From Pleurodeles waltl (lineage: Eukaryota; Chordata; Amphibia; Caudata; Salamandridae): a DNA stretch of 64,000 nt. A model generated the notes under the pieces. That model worked only from the letters and a program-made list of their open reading frames with translations. It was not told the origin of the DNA and searched no databases. This document shows positions 10,301-22,731 of the stretch, one piece after another (within the stretch, counting starts at the first letter, position 1; each line of letters starts with the position of its first letter). The stretch lies in NCBI RefSeq assembly GCF_031143425.1, contig NW_027150010.1, forward strand, positions 1 through 64,000. The letters are read 5' to 3'. The position numbers and the translations under genes are program-made.

Positions 10301-11636
10301 AGCGCCCGCGACAGGAAACACCCCAAAGCGCAACGTGGACACATCCAAAATTTTGGAAGAAAACAGAGGTGTTTTTTGCGAAGTGCCTACCTGTAGATTT
10401 TGGCCTCTAGCTCAGCCGGCACCTAGGGAAACCTACCAAACCTGTGCATTTCTGAAAACTAGAGACCTAGGGGAATCCAAGGAGGGGTGACTTGCGGGGC
10501 TCGGACCAGGTTCTGTTACCCAGAATCCTTTGCAAACCTCAAAATTTGGCTAAAAAAACACATGTTCCTCACATTTCTGTGGCAGAAAGTTCTGGAATCT
10601 GAGAGGAGCCACAAATTTCCTTCCACCCAGCGTTCCCCCAAGTCTCCCGATAAAAATGATACCTCGCTTGTGTGGGTAGGCCTAGCGCCGGCGACAGGAA
10701 ACACCCCAAAGCGCAACGTGGACACATCCAAAATTTTGGAAGAAAACAGAGGTGTTTTTTGCGAAGTGCCTACCTGTAGAATTTGGCCTCTAGCTCAGCC
10801 GGCACCTACGGAAACCTACCAAACCTGTGCATTTCTGTAAACTAGAGACCTAGGGGAATCCAAGATGGGGTGACTTGCGGGGCTCGATCCAGGTTCTGTT
10901 ACCCAGAATCCTTTGCAAACCTCAAAATTTGGCTAAAAAAACACATGTTCCTCACATTTCTGTGGCAGAAAGTTCTGGAATCTGAGAGGAGCCACAAATT
11001 TCCTTCCACCCAGCGTTCCCCCAAGTCTCCCGATAAAAATGATACCTCACTTGTGTGGGTAGGCCTAGCGCCGGCGACAGGAAACACCCCAAAGCGCAAC
11101 GTGGACACATCCAAAATTTTGGAAGAAAACAGAGGTGTTTTTTGCGAAGTGCCTACCTGTAGAATTTGGCCTCTAGCTCAGCCGGCACCTACGGAAACCT
11201 ACCAAACCTGTGCATTTCTGTAAACTAGAGACCTAGGGGAATCCAAGGAGGGGTGACTTGCGGGGCTCGGACCAGGTTCTGTTACCCAGAATCCTTTGCA
11301 AACCTCAAAATTTGGCTTAAAAAAACACATGTTCCTCACATTTCTGTGGCAGAAAGTTCTGGAATCTAAGAGGAGCTACAAATTTCCTTCCACCCAGCGT
11401 TCCCCCAAGTCTCCCGATAAAAATGATACCTCACTTGTGTGGGTAGGCCTAGCGCCGGCGACAGGAAACACCCCAAAGCGCAACGTGGCCACATCCAAAA
11501 TTTTGGAAGAAAACAGAGGTGTTTTTTGCGAAGTGCCTACCTGTAGATTTTGGCCTCTAGCTCAGCCGGCACCTAGGGAAACCTACCAAACCTGTGCATT
11601 TCTGAAAACTAGAGACCTAGGGGAATACAAGATGGG
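4373..11636. repeat. Higher-order unit of 19 monomers, copy A (monomers 12-30)
   Basis: Monomer starts: 4373, 4755, 5135, 5517, 5898, 6278, 6661, 7044, 7427, 7809, 8193, 8575, 8957, 9339, 9722, 10105, 10487, 10870, 11253. Each matches in type and order the monomer about 7267 bp downstream. Shared rare markers include TTCCAACCAGCG at 5898 and 13165, CGCAACATGG at 6278 and 13546, CTAGTTCAGCCGGAACC at 8575 and 15842, GCGCCCGCG at 8957 and 16224, and CGTTGCCCCAAG with CTCCAGAT at 10105 and 17372. Private changes in this copy include CGGCGGACAGG near 7628, a short AGCCGAACC near 8505 and TGTTTTTGC with T5 near 5783. The same monomer order also recurs about 34.8 kb downstream (4755-10869 versus 39568-45685). 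Confidence 0.88.
11253..11636. repeat. Hybrid 384-bp monomer closing the 19-monomer unit
   Basis: The 5' part has GGCTT plus A7 and AATCTAAGAGGAGCTAC, as in the monomers at 18520, 26556 and 45686. The 3' part has CTAGCTCAGCC and GAATACAAGATGG, as in 2460 and 38803, instead of the CTACCTCAGCC and GAATCCAAGATGG normally linked to the 5' type. The switch falls between about 11377 and 11560. The following monomer (11637) resumes the order seen after 2460 and 3990, so this is a plausible crossover point that generated the 19-monomer duplication. Confidence 0.75.
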
Positions 11637-14600
11637 GTGACTTGCGGGGCTCGGACCAGGTTCTGTTACCCAGAATCCTTTGCAAACCTCAAAATTTGGC
11701 TAAAAAAACACATGTTCCTCACATTTCTGTGGCAGAAAGTTCTGGAATCTGAGAGGAGCCACAAATTTCCTTCCACCCAGCGTTCCCCCAAGTCTCCCGA
11801 TAAAAATGATACCAACTTGTGTGGGTAGGCCTAGCGCCGGCGACAGGAAACACCCCAAAGCGCAACGTGGACACATCCAAAATTTTGGAAGAAAACAGAG
11901 GTGTTTTTTGCGAAGTGCCTACCTGTAGATTTTGGCCTCTAGCTCAGCCGGCACCTAGGGAAACCTACCAAACCTGTGCATTTCTGAAAACTAGAGACCT
12001 AGGGGAATCCAAGGAGGGGTGACTTGCGGGCTCGGACCAGGTTCTGTTACCCAGAATCCTTTGCAAACCTCAAAATTTGGCTAAAAAACACATGTTCCTC
12101 ACATTTCTGTGGCAGAAAGTTCTGGAATCTGAGAGGAGCCACAAATTCCCTTCCACCCAGCGTTCCCCCAAGTCTCCCGATAAAAATGATACCTCGCTTG
12201 TGTGGGTAGGCCTAGCGCCGGCGACAGGAAACACCCCAAAGCGCAACGTGAACACATCCAAAATTTTGGAAGAAAACAGAGGTGTTTTTTGCGAAGTGCC
12301 TACCTGTAGAATTTGGCCTCTAGCTCAGCCGGCACCTAGGGAAACCTACCAAACCTGTGCATTTCTGTAAACTAGAGACCTAGGGGAATCCAAGATGGGG
12401 TGACTTGCGGGGCTCGATCCAGGTTCTGTTACCCAGAATCCTTTGCAAACCTCAAAATTTGGCTAAAAAAACACATGTTCCTCACATTTCTGTGGCAGAA
12501 AGTTCTGGAATCTGAGAGGAGCCACAAATTTCCTTCCACCCAGCGTTCCCCCAAGTCTCCCGATAAAAATGATACCTCACTTGTGTGGGTAGGCCTAGCG
12601 CCGGCGACAGGAAACACCCCAAAGCGCAACGTGGCCACATCCAAAATTTTGGAAGAAAACAGAGGTGTTTTTTGCGAAGTGCCTACCTTTAGATTTTGGC
12701 CTCTAGCTCAGCCGGCACCTAGGGAAACCTACCAAACCTGTGCATTTCTGAAAACTAGAGACCTAGGGGAATCCAAGATGGGGTGACTTGCGGGGCTCGG
12801 ACCAGGTTCTGTTACCCAGAATCCTTTGCAAACCTCAAAATTTGGCTAAAAAAACACATGTTCCTCACATTTCTGTGGCAGAAAGTTCTGGAATCTGAGA
12901 GGAGCCACAAATTTCCTTCCACCCAGCGTTCCCCCAAGTCTCCCGATAAAAATGATACCAACTTGTGTGGGTAGGCCTAGCGCCGGCGACAGGAAACACC
13001 CCAAAGCGCAACGTGGACACATCCAAAATTTTGGAAGAAAACAGAGGTGTTTTTTGCGAAGTGCCTACCTGTAGATTTTGGCCTCTAGCTCAGCCGGCAC
13101 CTACGGAAACCTACAAAACCTGTGCATTTCTGAAAACTAGAGACCTAGGGGAATCCAAGGAGGGGTGACTTGCGGGCTCGGACCAGGTTCTGTTACCCAG
13201 AATCCTTTGCAAACCTCAAAATTTGGCTAAAAAACACATGTTCCTCACATTTCTGTGGCAGAAAGTTCTGGAATCTGAGAGGAGCCACAAATTTCCTTCC
13301 AACCAGCGTTCCCCCAAGTCTCCCGATAAAAATGATACCTCACTTGTGTGGGTAGGCCTAGCGCCGGCGACAGGAAACACCCCAAAGCGCAACGTGGACA
13401 CATCCAAAATTTTGGAAGAAAACAGAGGTGTTTTTTGCGAAGTGCCTACCTGTAGATTTTGGCCTCTAGCTCAGCCGGCACCTAGGGAAACCTACCAAAC
13501 CTGTGCATTTCTGAAAACTAGAGACCTAGGGGAATCTAAGGAGGGGTGACTTGCGGGGCTCGGACCAGGTTCTGTTACCCAGAATCCTTTGCAAACCTCA
13601 AAATTTGGCTAAAAAAACACATGTTCCTCACATTTCTGTGGCAGAAAGTTCTGGAATCTGAGAGGAGCCTCAAATTTCCTTCCACCCAGCGTTCCCCCAA
13701 GTCTCCCGATAAAAATGATACCTCGCTTGTGTGGGTAGGCCTAGCGCCGGCGACAGGAAACACCCCAAAGCGCAACATGGACACATCCAAAATTTTGGAA
13801 GAAAACAGAGGTGTTTTTTGCGAAGTGCCTACCTGTAGATTTTGGCCTCTAGCTCAGCCGGCACCTAGGGAAACCTACCAAACCTTAGCATTTCTGAAAT
13901 CTAGATACCTTGGGGAATCCAAGGAGGGGTGACTTGCGGGGCTCGGACCAGGTTCTGTTACCCAGAATCCTTTGCAAACCTCAAAATTTGGCTAAAAAAA
14001 CACATGTTCCTCACATTTCTGTGGCAGAAAGTTCTGGAATCTGAGAGGAGCCACAAATTTCCTTCCACCCAGCGTTCCCCCAAGTCTCCCGATAAAAATG
14101 ATACCTCGCTTGTGTGGGTAGGCCTAGCGCCGGCGACAGGAAACACCCCAAAGCGCAACGTGGACACATCCAAAATTTTGGAAGAAAACAGAGGTGTTTT
14201 TTGCGAAGTGCCTACCTGTAGAATTTGGCCTCTAGCTCAGCCGGCACCTAGGGAAACCTACCAAACCTGTGCATTTCTGTAAACTAGAGACCTAGGGGAA
14301 TCCAAGATGGGGTGACTTGCGGGGCTCGATCCAGGTTCTGTTACCCAGAATCCTTTGCAAACCTCAAAATTTGGCTAAAAAAACACATGTTCCTCACATT
14401 TCTGTGGCAGAAAGTTCTGGAATCTGAGAGGAGCCACAAATTTCCTTCCACCCAGCGTTCCCCCAAGTCTCCCGATAAAAATGATACCTCACTTGTGTGG
14501 GTAGGCCTAGCGCCGGCGACAGGAAACACCCCAAAGCGCAACGTGGACACATCCAAAATTTTGGAAGAAAACAGAGGTGTTTTTTGCGAAGTGCCTACCT

Positions 14601-17600
14601 GTAGATTTTGGCCTCTAGCTCAGCCGGCACCTACGGAAACCTACAAAACCTGTGCATTTCTGAAAACTGGAGACCTAGGGGAATCCAAGGAGGGGTGACT
14701 TGCGGGCTCGGACCAGGTTCTGTTACCCAGAATCCTTTGCAAACCTCAAAATTTGGCTAAAAAACACATGTTCCTCACATTTCTGTGGCAGAAAGTTCTG
14801 GAATCTGAGAGGAGCCACAAATTTCCTTCCACCCAGCGTTCCCCCAAGTCTCCCGATAAAAATGATACCTCACTTGTGTGGGTAGGCCTAGCGCCGGCGA
14901 CAGGAAACACCCCAAAGCGCAACGTGGACACATCCAAAATTTTGGAAGAAAACAGAGGTGTTTTTTGCGAAGTGCCTACCTGTAGATTTTGGCCTCTAGC
15001 TCAGCCGGCACCTAGGGAAACCTACCAAACCTGTGCATTTCTGAAAACTAGAGACCTAGGGGAATCCAAGGAGGGGTGACTTGCGGGGCTCGGACCAGGT
15101 TCTGTTACCCAGAATCCTTTGCAAACCTCAAAATTTGGCTAAAAAAACACATGTTCCTCACATTTCTGTGGCAGAAAGTTCTGGAATCTGAGAGGAGCCT
15201 CAAATTTCCTTCCACCCAGCGTTCCCCCAAGTCTCCCGATAAAAATGATACCTCGCTTGTGTGGGTAGGCCTAGCGCCGGCGACAGGAAACACCCCAAAG
15301 CGCAACGTGGACACATCCAAAATTTTGGAAGAAAACAGAGGTGTTTTTTGCGAAGTGCCTACCTGTAGATTTTGGCCTCTAGCTCAGCCGGCACCTAGGG
15401 AAACCTACCAAACCTTAGCATTTCTGAAATCTAGATACCTTGGGGAATCCAAGGAGGGGTGACTTGCGGGGCTCGGACCAGGTTCTGTTACCCAGGATCC
15501 TTTGCAAACCTCAAAATTTGGCTAAAAAAACACATGTTCCTCACATTTCTGTGGCAGAAAGTTCTGGAATCTGAGAGGAGCCACAAATTTCCTTCCACCC
15601 AGCGTTCCCCCAAGTCTCCCGATAAAAATGATACCTCGCTTGTGTGGGTAGGCCTAGCGCCGGCGACAGGAAACACCCCAAAGCGCAACGTGGACACATC
15701 CAAAATTTTGGAAGAAAACAGAGGTGTTTTTTGCGAAGTGCCTACCTGTAGATTTTGGCCTCTAGCTCAGCCGGAACCTAGGGAAACCTACCAAACCTGT
15801 GCATTTCTGAAAACTAGAGACCTAGGGGAATCCAAGGAGGGGTGACTTGCGGGGCTCGGACCAGGTTCTGTTACCCAGAATCCTTTGCAAACCTCAAAAT
15901 TTGGCTAAAAAACACATGTTCCTCACATTTCTGTGGCAGAAAGTTCTGGAATCTGAGAGGAGCCACAAATTTCCTTCCACCCAGCGTTCCCCCAAGTCTC
16001 CCGATAAAAATGATACCTCACTTGTGTGGGTAGGCCTAGCGCCGGCGACAGGAAACACCCCAAAGCGCAACGTGGACACATCCAAAATTTTGGAAGAAAA
16101 CAGAGGTGTTTTTTGCGAAGTGCCTACCTGTAGATTTTGGCCTCTAGTTCAGCCGGAACCTAGGGAAACCTACCAAACCTGTGCATTTCTGAAAACTAGA
16201 GACCTAGGGGAATCCAAGGAGGGGTGACTTGCGGGGCTCGGACCAGGTTCTGTTACCCAGAATCCTTTGCAAACCTCAAAATTTGGCTAAAAAACACATG
16301 TTCCTCACATTTCTGTGGCAGAAAGTTCTGGAATCTGAGAGGAGCCACAAATTTCCTTCCACCCAGCGTTCCCCCAAGTCTCCCGATAAAAATGATACCT
16401 CACTTGTGTGGGTAGGCCTAGCGCCCGCGACAGGAAACACCCCAAAGCGCAACGTGGACACATCCAAAATTTTGGAAGAAAACAGAGGTGTTTTTTGCGA
16501 AGTGCCTACCTGTAGATTTTGGCCTCTAGCTCAGCCGGCACCTAGGGAAACCTACCAAACCTGTGCATTTCTGAAAACTAGAGACCTAGGGGAATCCAAG
16601 GAGGGGTGACTTGCGGGGCTCGGACCAGGTTCTGTTACCCAGAATCCTTTGCAAACCTCAAAATTTGGCTAAAAAAACACATGTTCCTCACATTTCTGTG
16701 GCAGAAAGTTCTGGAATCTGAGAGGAGCCACAAATTTCCTTCCACCCAGCGTTCCCCCAAGTCTCCCGATAAAAATGATACCTCGCTTGTGTGGGTAGGC
16801 CTAGCGCCGGCGACAGGAAACACCCCAAAGCGCAACGTGGACACATCCAAAATTTTGGAAGAAAACAGAGGTGTTTTTTGCGAAGTGCCTACCTGTAGAA
16901 TTTGGCCTCTAGCTCAGCCGGCACCTAGGGAAACCTACCAAACCTGTGCATTTCTGTAAACTAGAGACCTAGGGGAATCCAAGATGGGGTGACTTGCGGG
17001 GCTCGATCCAGGTTCTGTTACCCAGAATCCTTTGCAAACCTCAAAATTTGGCTAAAAAAACACATGTTCCTCACATTTCTGTGGCAGAAAGTTCTGGAAT
17101 CTGAGAGGAGCCACAAATTTCCTTCCACCCAGCGTTCCCCCAAGTCTCCCGATAAAAATGATACCTCACTTGTGTGGGTAGGCCTAGCGCCGGCGACAGG
17201 AAACACCCCAAAGCGCAACGTGGACACATCCAAAATTTTGGAAGAAAACAGAGGTGTTTTTTGCGAAGTGCCTACCTGTAGATTTTGGCCTCTAGCTCAG
17301 CCGGAACCTAGGGAAACCTACCAAACCTGTGCATTTCTGAAAACTAGAGACCTAGGGGAATCCAAGGAGGGGTGACTTGCGGGGCTCGGACCAGGTTCTG
17401 TTACCCAGAATCCTTTGCAAACCTCAAAATTTGGCTAAAAAACACATGTTCCTCACATTTCTGTGGCAGAAAGTTCTGGAATCTGAGAGGAGCCACAAAT
17501 TTCCTTCCACCCAGCGTTGCCCCAAGTCTCCAGATAAAAATGATACCTCACTTGTGTGGGTAGGCCTAGCGCCCGCGACAGGAAACACCCCAAAGCGCAA

Positions 17601-18903
17601 CGTGGACACATCCAAAATTTTGGAAGAAAACAGAGGTGTTTTTTGCGAAGTGCCTACCTGTAGATTTTGGCCTCTAGCTCAGCCGGCACCTAGGGAAACC
17701 TACCAAACCTGTGCATTTCTGAAAACTAGAGACCTAGGGGAATCCAAGGAGGGGTGACTTGCGGGGCTCGGACCAGGTTCTGTTACCCAGAATCCTTTGC
17801 AAACCTCAAAATTTGGCTAAAAAAACACATGTTCCTCACATTTCTGTGGCAGAAAGTTCTGGAATCTGAGAGGAGCCACAAATTTCCTTCCACCCAGCGT
17901 TCCCCCAAGTCTCCCGATAAAAATGATACCTCGCTTGTGTGGGTAGGCCTAGCGCCGGCGACAGGAAACACCCCAAAGCGCAACGTGGACACATCCAAAA
18001 TTTTGGAAGAAAACAGAGGTGTTTTTTGCGAAGTGCCTACCTGTAGAATTTGGCCTCTAGCTCAGCCGGCACCTACGGAAACCTACCAAACCTGTGCATT
18101 TCTGTAAACTAGAGACCTAGGGGAATCCAAGATGGGGTGACTTGCGGGGCTCGATCCAGGTTCTGTTACCCAGAATCCTTTGCAAACCTCAAAATTTGGC
18201 TAAAAAAACACATGTTCCTCACATTTCTGTGGCAGAAAGTTCTGGAATCTGAGAGGAGCCACAAATTTCCTTCCACCCAGCGTTCCCCCAAGTCTCCCGA
18301 TAAAAATGATACCTCACTTGTGTGGGTAGGCCTAGCGCCGGCGACAGGAAACACCCCAAAGCGCAACGTGGACACATCCAAAATTTTGGAAGAAAACAGA
18401 GGTGTTTTTTGCGAAGTGCCTACCTGTAGAATTTGGCCTCTAGCTCAGCCGGCACCTACGGAAACCTACCAAACCTGTGCATTTCTGTAAACTAGAGACC
18501 TAGGGGAATCCAAGGAGGGGTGACTTGCGGGGCTCGGACCAGGTTCTGTTACCCAGAATCCTTTGCAAACCTCAAAATTTGGCTTAAAAAAACACATGTT
18601 CCTCACATTTCTGTGGCAGAAAGTTCTGGAATCTAAGAGGAGCTACAAATTTCCTTCCACCCAGCGTTCCCCCAAGTCTCCCGATAAAAATGATACCTCA
18701 CTTGTGTGGGTAGGCCTAGCGCCGGCGACAGGAAACACCCCAAAGCGCAAAGTGGCCACATCCAAAATTTTGGAAGAAAACAGAGGTGTTTTTTGCGAAG
18801 TGCCTACCTGTAGATTTTGGCCTCTACCTCAGCCGGCACCTAGGGAAACCTACCAAACCTGTGCATTTCTGAAAACTAGAGACCTAGGGGAATCCAAGAT
18901 GGG
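11637..18903. repeat. Higher-order unit of 19 monomers, copy B (monomers 31-49)
   Basis: Monomer starts: 11637, 12019, 12400, 12783, 13165, 13546, 13929, 14312, 14695, 15076, 15459, 15842, 16224, 16606, 16989, 17372, 17754, 18137, 18520. This is the second copy of the 7.27-kb unit, in register with copy A. Differences noticed by eye are few: AAATTCCCTTCC near 12146, CCCAGGATCC at about 15493 in place of CCCAGAATCC, AACTGGAGACC near 14667, and AAAGTGGCC for AACGTGGCC near 18749. Its last eleven monomers (14695 on) are also the start of the overlapping 21-monomer unit, so the two units share material. Confidence 0.87.
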
Positions 18904-21900
18904 GTGACTTGCGGGGCTCGGACCAGGTTCTGTTACCCAGAATCCTTTGCAAACCTCAAAATTTGGCTAAAAAAACACATGTTCCTCACATTTCTGTGGC
19001 AGAAAGTTCTGGAATCTGAGAGGAGCCACAAATTTCCTTCCACCCAGCGTTCCCCCAAGTCCCCCGATAAAAATGATACCAACTTGTGTGGGTAGGCCTA
19101 GCGCCGGCGACAGGAAACACCCCAAAGCGCAACGTGGACACATCCCAAATTTTGGAAGAAAACAGAGGTGTTTTTTGCGAAGTGCCTACCTGTAGATTTT
19201 GGCCTCTAGCTCAGCCGGCACCTAGGGAAACCTACCAAACCTGTGCATTTCTGAAAACTAGAGACCTAGGGGAATCCAAGGAGGGGTGACTTGCGGGCTC
19301 GGACCAGGTTCTGTTACCCAGAATCCTTTGCAAACCTCAAAATTTGGCTAAAAAAACACATGTTCCTCACATTTCTGTGGCAGAAAGTTCTGGAATCTGA
19401 GAGGAGCCACAAATTTCCTTCCACCCAGCGTTCCCCCAAGTCTCCCGATAAAAATTATACCTCACTTGCGTGGGTAGGCCTAGCGCCCGCGACAGGAAAC
19501 ACCCCAAAGCGCAACGTGGACACATCCAAAATTTTGGAAGAAAACAGAGGTGTTTTTTGCGAAGTGCCTACCTGTAGATTTTGGCCTCTAGCTCAGCCGG
19601 CACCTAGGGAAACCTACCAAACCTGTGCATTTCTGAAAAATAGAGACCTAGGGGAATCCAAGGAGGGGTGACTTGCGGGGCTCGGACCAGGTTCTGTTAC
19701 CCAGAATCCTTTGCAAACCTCAAAATTTGGCTAAAAAACACATGTTCCTCACATTTCTGTGGCAGAAAGTTCTGGAATCTGAGAGGAGCCACAAATTTCC
19801 TTCCACCCAGCGTTCCCCCAAGTCTCCCGATAAAAATGATACCTCACTTGTGTGGGTAGGCCTAGCGCCGGCGACAGGAAACACCCCAAAGCGCAACATG
19901 GACACATCCAAAATTTTGGAAGAAAACAGAGGTGTTTTTTGCGAAGTGCCTACCTGTAGATTTTGGCCTCTAGCTCAGCCGGCACCTAAGGAAACCTACC
20001 AAACCTGTGCATTTCTGAAAACTAGAGACCTAGGGGAATCCAAGATGGGGTGACTTGCGGGGCTCGGACCAGGTTCTGTTACCCAGAATCCTTTGCAAAC
20101 CTCAAAATTTGGCTTAAAAAAACACATGTTCCTCACATTTCTGTGGCAGAAAGTTCTGGAATCTGAGAGGAGCCACAAATTTCCTTCCACCCAGCGTTCC
20201 CCCAAGTCTCCCGATAAAAATTATACCTCACTTGCGTGGGTAGGCCTAGCGCCGGCGACAGGAAACACCCCAAAGCGCAACGTGGACACATCCAAAATTT
20301 TGGAAGAAAACAGAGGTGTTTTTTGCGAAGTGCCTACCTGTAGAATTTGGCCTCTAGCTCAGCCGGCACCTAGTGAAACCTACCAAACCTGTGCATTTCT
20401 GTAAACTAGAGACCTAGGGGAATCCAAGGAGGGGTGACTTGCGGGGCTCGGACCAGGTTCTGTTACCCAGAATCCTTTGCAAACCTCAAAATTTGGCTAA
20501 AAAAACACATGTTCCTCACATTTCTGTGGCAGAAAGTTCTGGAATCTGAGAGGAGCCTCAAATTTCCTTCCACCCAGCGTTCCCCCAAGTCTCCCGATAA
20601 AAATGATACCTCGCTTGTGTGGGTAGGCCTAGCGCCGGCGACAGGAAACACCCCAAAGCGCAACATGGACACATCCAAAATTTTGGAAGAAAACAGAGGT
20701 GTTTTTTGCGAAGTGCCTACCTGTAGATTTTGGCCTCTAGCTCAGCCGGCACCTAAGGAAACCTACCAAACCTGTGCATTTCTGAAAACTAGAGACCTAG
20801 GGGAATCCAAGATGGGGTGACTTGCGGGGCTCGGACCAGGTTCTGTTACCCAGAATCCTTTGCAAACCTCAAAATTTGGCTTAAAAAAACACATGTTCCT
20901 CACATTTCTGTGGCAGAAAGTTCTGGAATCTAAGAGGAGCTACAAATTTCCTTCCACCCAGCGTTCCCCCAAGTCTCCCGATAAAAATGATACCTCACTT
21001 GTGTGGGTAGGCCTAGCGCCGGCGACAGGAAACACCCCAAAGCGCAACGTGGCCACATCCAAAATTTTGGAAGAAAACAGAGGTGTTTTTTGCGAAGTGC
21101 CTACCTGTAGATTTTGGCCTCTACCTCAGCCGGCACCTAGGGAAACCTACCAAACCTGTGCATTTCTGAAAACTAGAGACCTAGGGGAATCCAAGATGGG
21201 GTGACTTGCGGGGCTCGGACCAGGTTCTGTTACCCAGAATCCTTTGCAAACCTCAAAATTTGGCTAAAAAAACACATGTTCCTCACATTTCTGTGGCAGA
21301 AAGTTCTGGAATCTGAGAGGAGCCACAAATTTCCTTCCACCCAGCGTTCCCCCAAGTCTCCCGATAAAAATGATACCAACTTGTGTGGGTAGGCCTAGCG
21401 CCGGCGACAGGAAACACCCCAAAGCGCAACGTGGACACATCCAAAATTTTGGAAGAAAACAGAGGTGTTTTTTGCGAAGTGCCTACCTGTAGATTTTGGC
21501 CTCTAGCTCAGCCGGCACCTACGGAAACCTACCAAACCTGTGCATTTCTGAAAACTAGAGACCTAGGGGAATCCAAGGAGGGGTGACTTGCGGGGCTCGG
21601 ACCAGGTTCTGTTACCCAGAATCCTTTGCAAACCTCAAAATTTGGCTAAAAAACACATGTTCCTCACATTTCTGTGGCAGAAAGTTCTGGAATCTGAGAG
21701 GAGCCACAAATTTCCTTCCACCCAGTGTTCCCCCAAGTCTCCCGATAAAAATGATACCTCACTTGTGTGGGTAGGCCTAGCGCCGGCGACAGGAAACACC
21801 CCAAAGCGCAACGTGGACACATCCAAAATTTTGGAAGAAAACTGAGGTGTTTTTTGCGAAGTGCCTACCTGTAGATTTTGGCCTCTAGCTCAGCCGGCAC

Positions 21901-22731
21901 CTAGGGAAACCTACCAAACCTGTGCATTTCTGAAAACTAGAGACCTAGGGGAATCCAAGGAGGGGTGACTTGCGGGGCTCGGACCAGGTTCTGTTACCCA
22001 GAATCCTTTGCAAACCTCAAAATTTGGCAAAAAAAACACATGTTCCTCACATTTCTGTGGCAGAAAGTTCTGGAATCTGAGAGGAGCCACGAATTTCCTT
22101 CCACCCAGCGTTCCCCCAAGTCTCCCGATAAAAATGATACCTCACTTGTGTGGGTAGGCCAAGCCCCGGCGACAGGAAACACCGCAAAGCGCAACGTGGA
22201 CACATCCAAAATTTTGGAAGAAAACAGAGGTGTTTTTTGCGAAGTGCCTACCTGTAGATTTTGGCCTCTAGCTCAGCCGGCACCTAGGGAAACCTACCAA
22301 ACCTGTGCATTTCTGAAAACTAGAGACCTAGGGGAATCCAAGATGGGGTGACTTGCGGGGGCTCGGACCAGGTTCTGTTACCCAGAATCCTTTGCAAGCC
22401 TCAAAATTTGGCTAAAAAAACACATGTTCCTCACATTTCTGTGGCAGAAAGTTCTGGAATCTGAGAGGAGCCACAAATTTCCTTCCACCCAGCGTTCCCC
22501 CAAGTCTCCCGATAAAAATGATACCTCACTTGTGTGGGTAGGCCTAGCGCCGGCGACAGGAAACACCCCAAAGCGCAACGTGGACACATCCAAAATTTTG
22601 GAAGAAAACAGAGGTGTTTTTTGCGAAGTGCCTACCTGTAGATTTTGGCCTCTAGCTCAGCCGGCACCTACGGAAACCTACAAAACCTGTGCATTTCTGA
22701 AAACTAGAGACCTAGGGGAATCCAAGGAGGG
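14695..22731. repeat. Higher-order unit of 21 monomers, copy A (monomers 39-59)
   Basis: Monomer starts after 18520: 18904, 19286, 19668, 20050, 20434, 20817, 21201, 21583, 21965, 22348. With 14695-18903 they form an 8037-bp unit repeated immediately downstream at an offset of 8036-8037 bp. Shared rare markers: CCCAGGATCC (15459 and 23495), AAGTCCCCCGAT (18904 and 26940), AAAATTATACC with CTTGCGTGGG (19286 and 27322), GCACCTAAGG (19668 and 27704), CAGTGTTCC and AAACTGAGG (21583 and 29619), CACGAATTTCC with ACCGCAAAG (21965 and 30001), and GCGGGGGCTCGG with TGCAAGCCTC (22348 and 30384). Only a handful of differences are visible over 8 kb, for example an A6 versus A7 tract at 15076 and 23113 and GGCAAAA versus GGCTAAA near 22027 and 30063. 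This looks like a very recent duplication. Confidence 0.92.
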
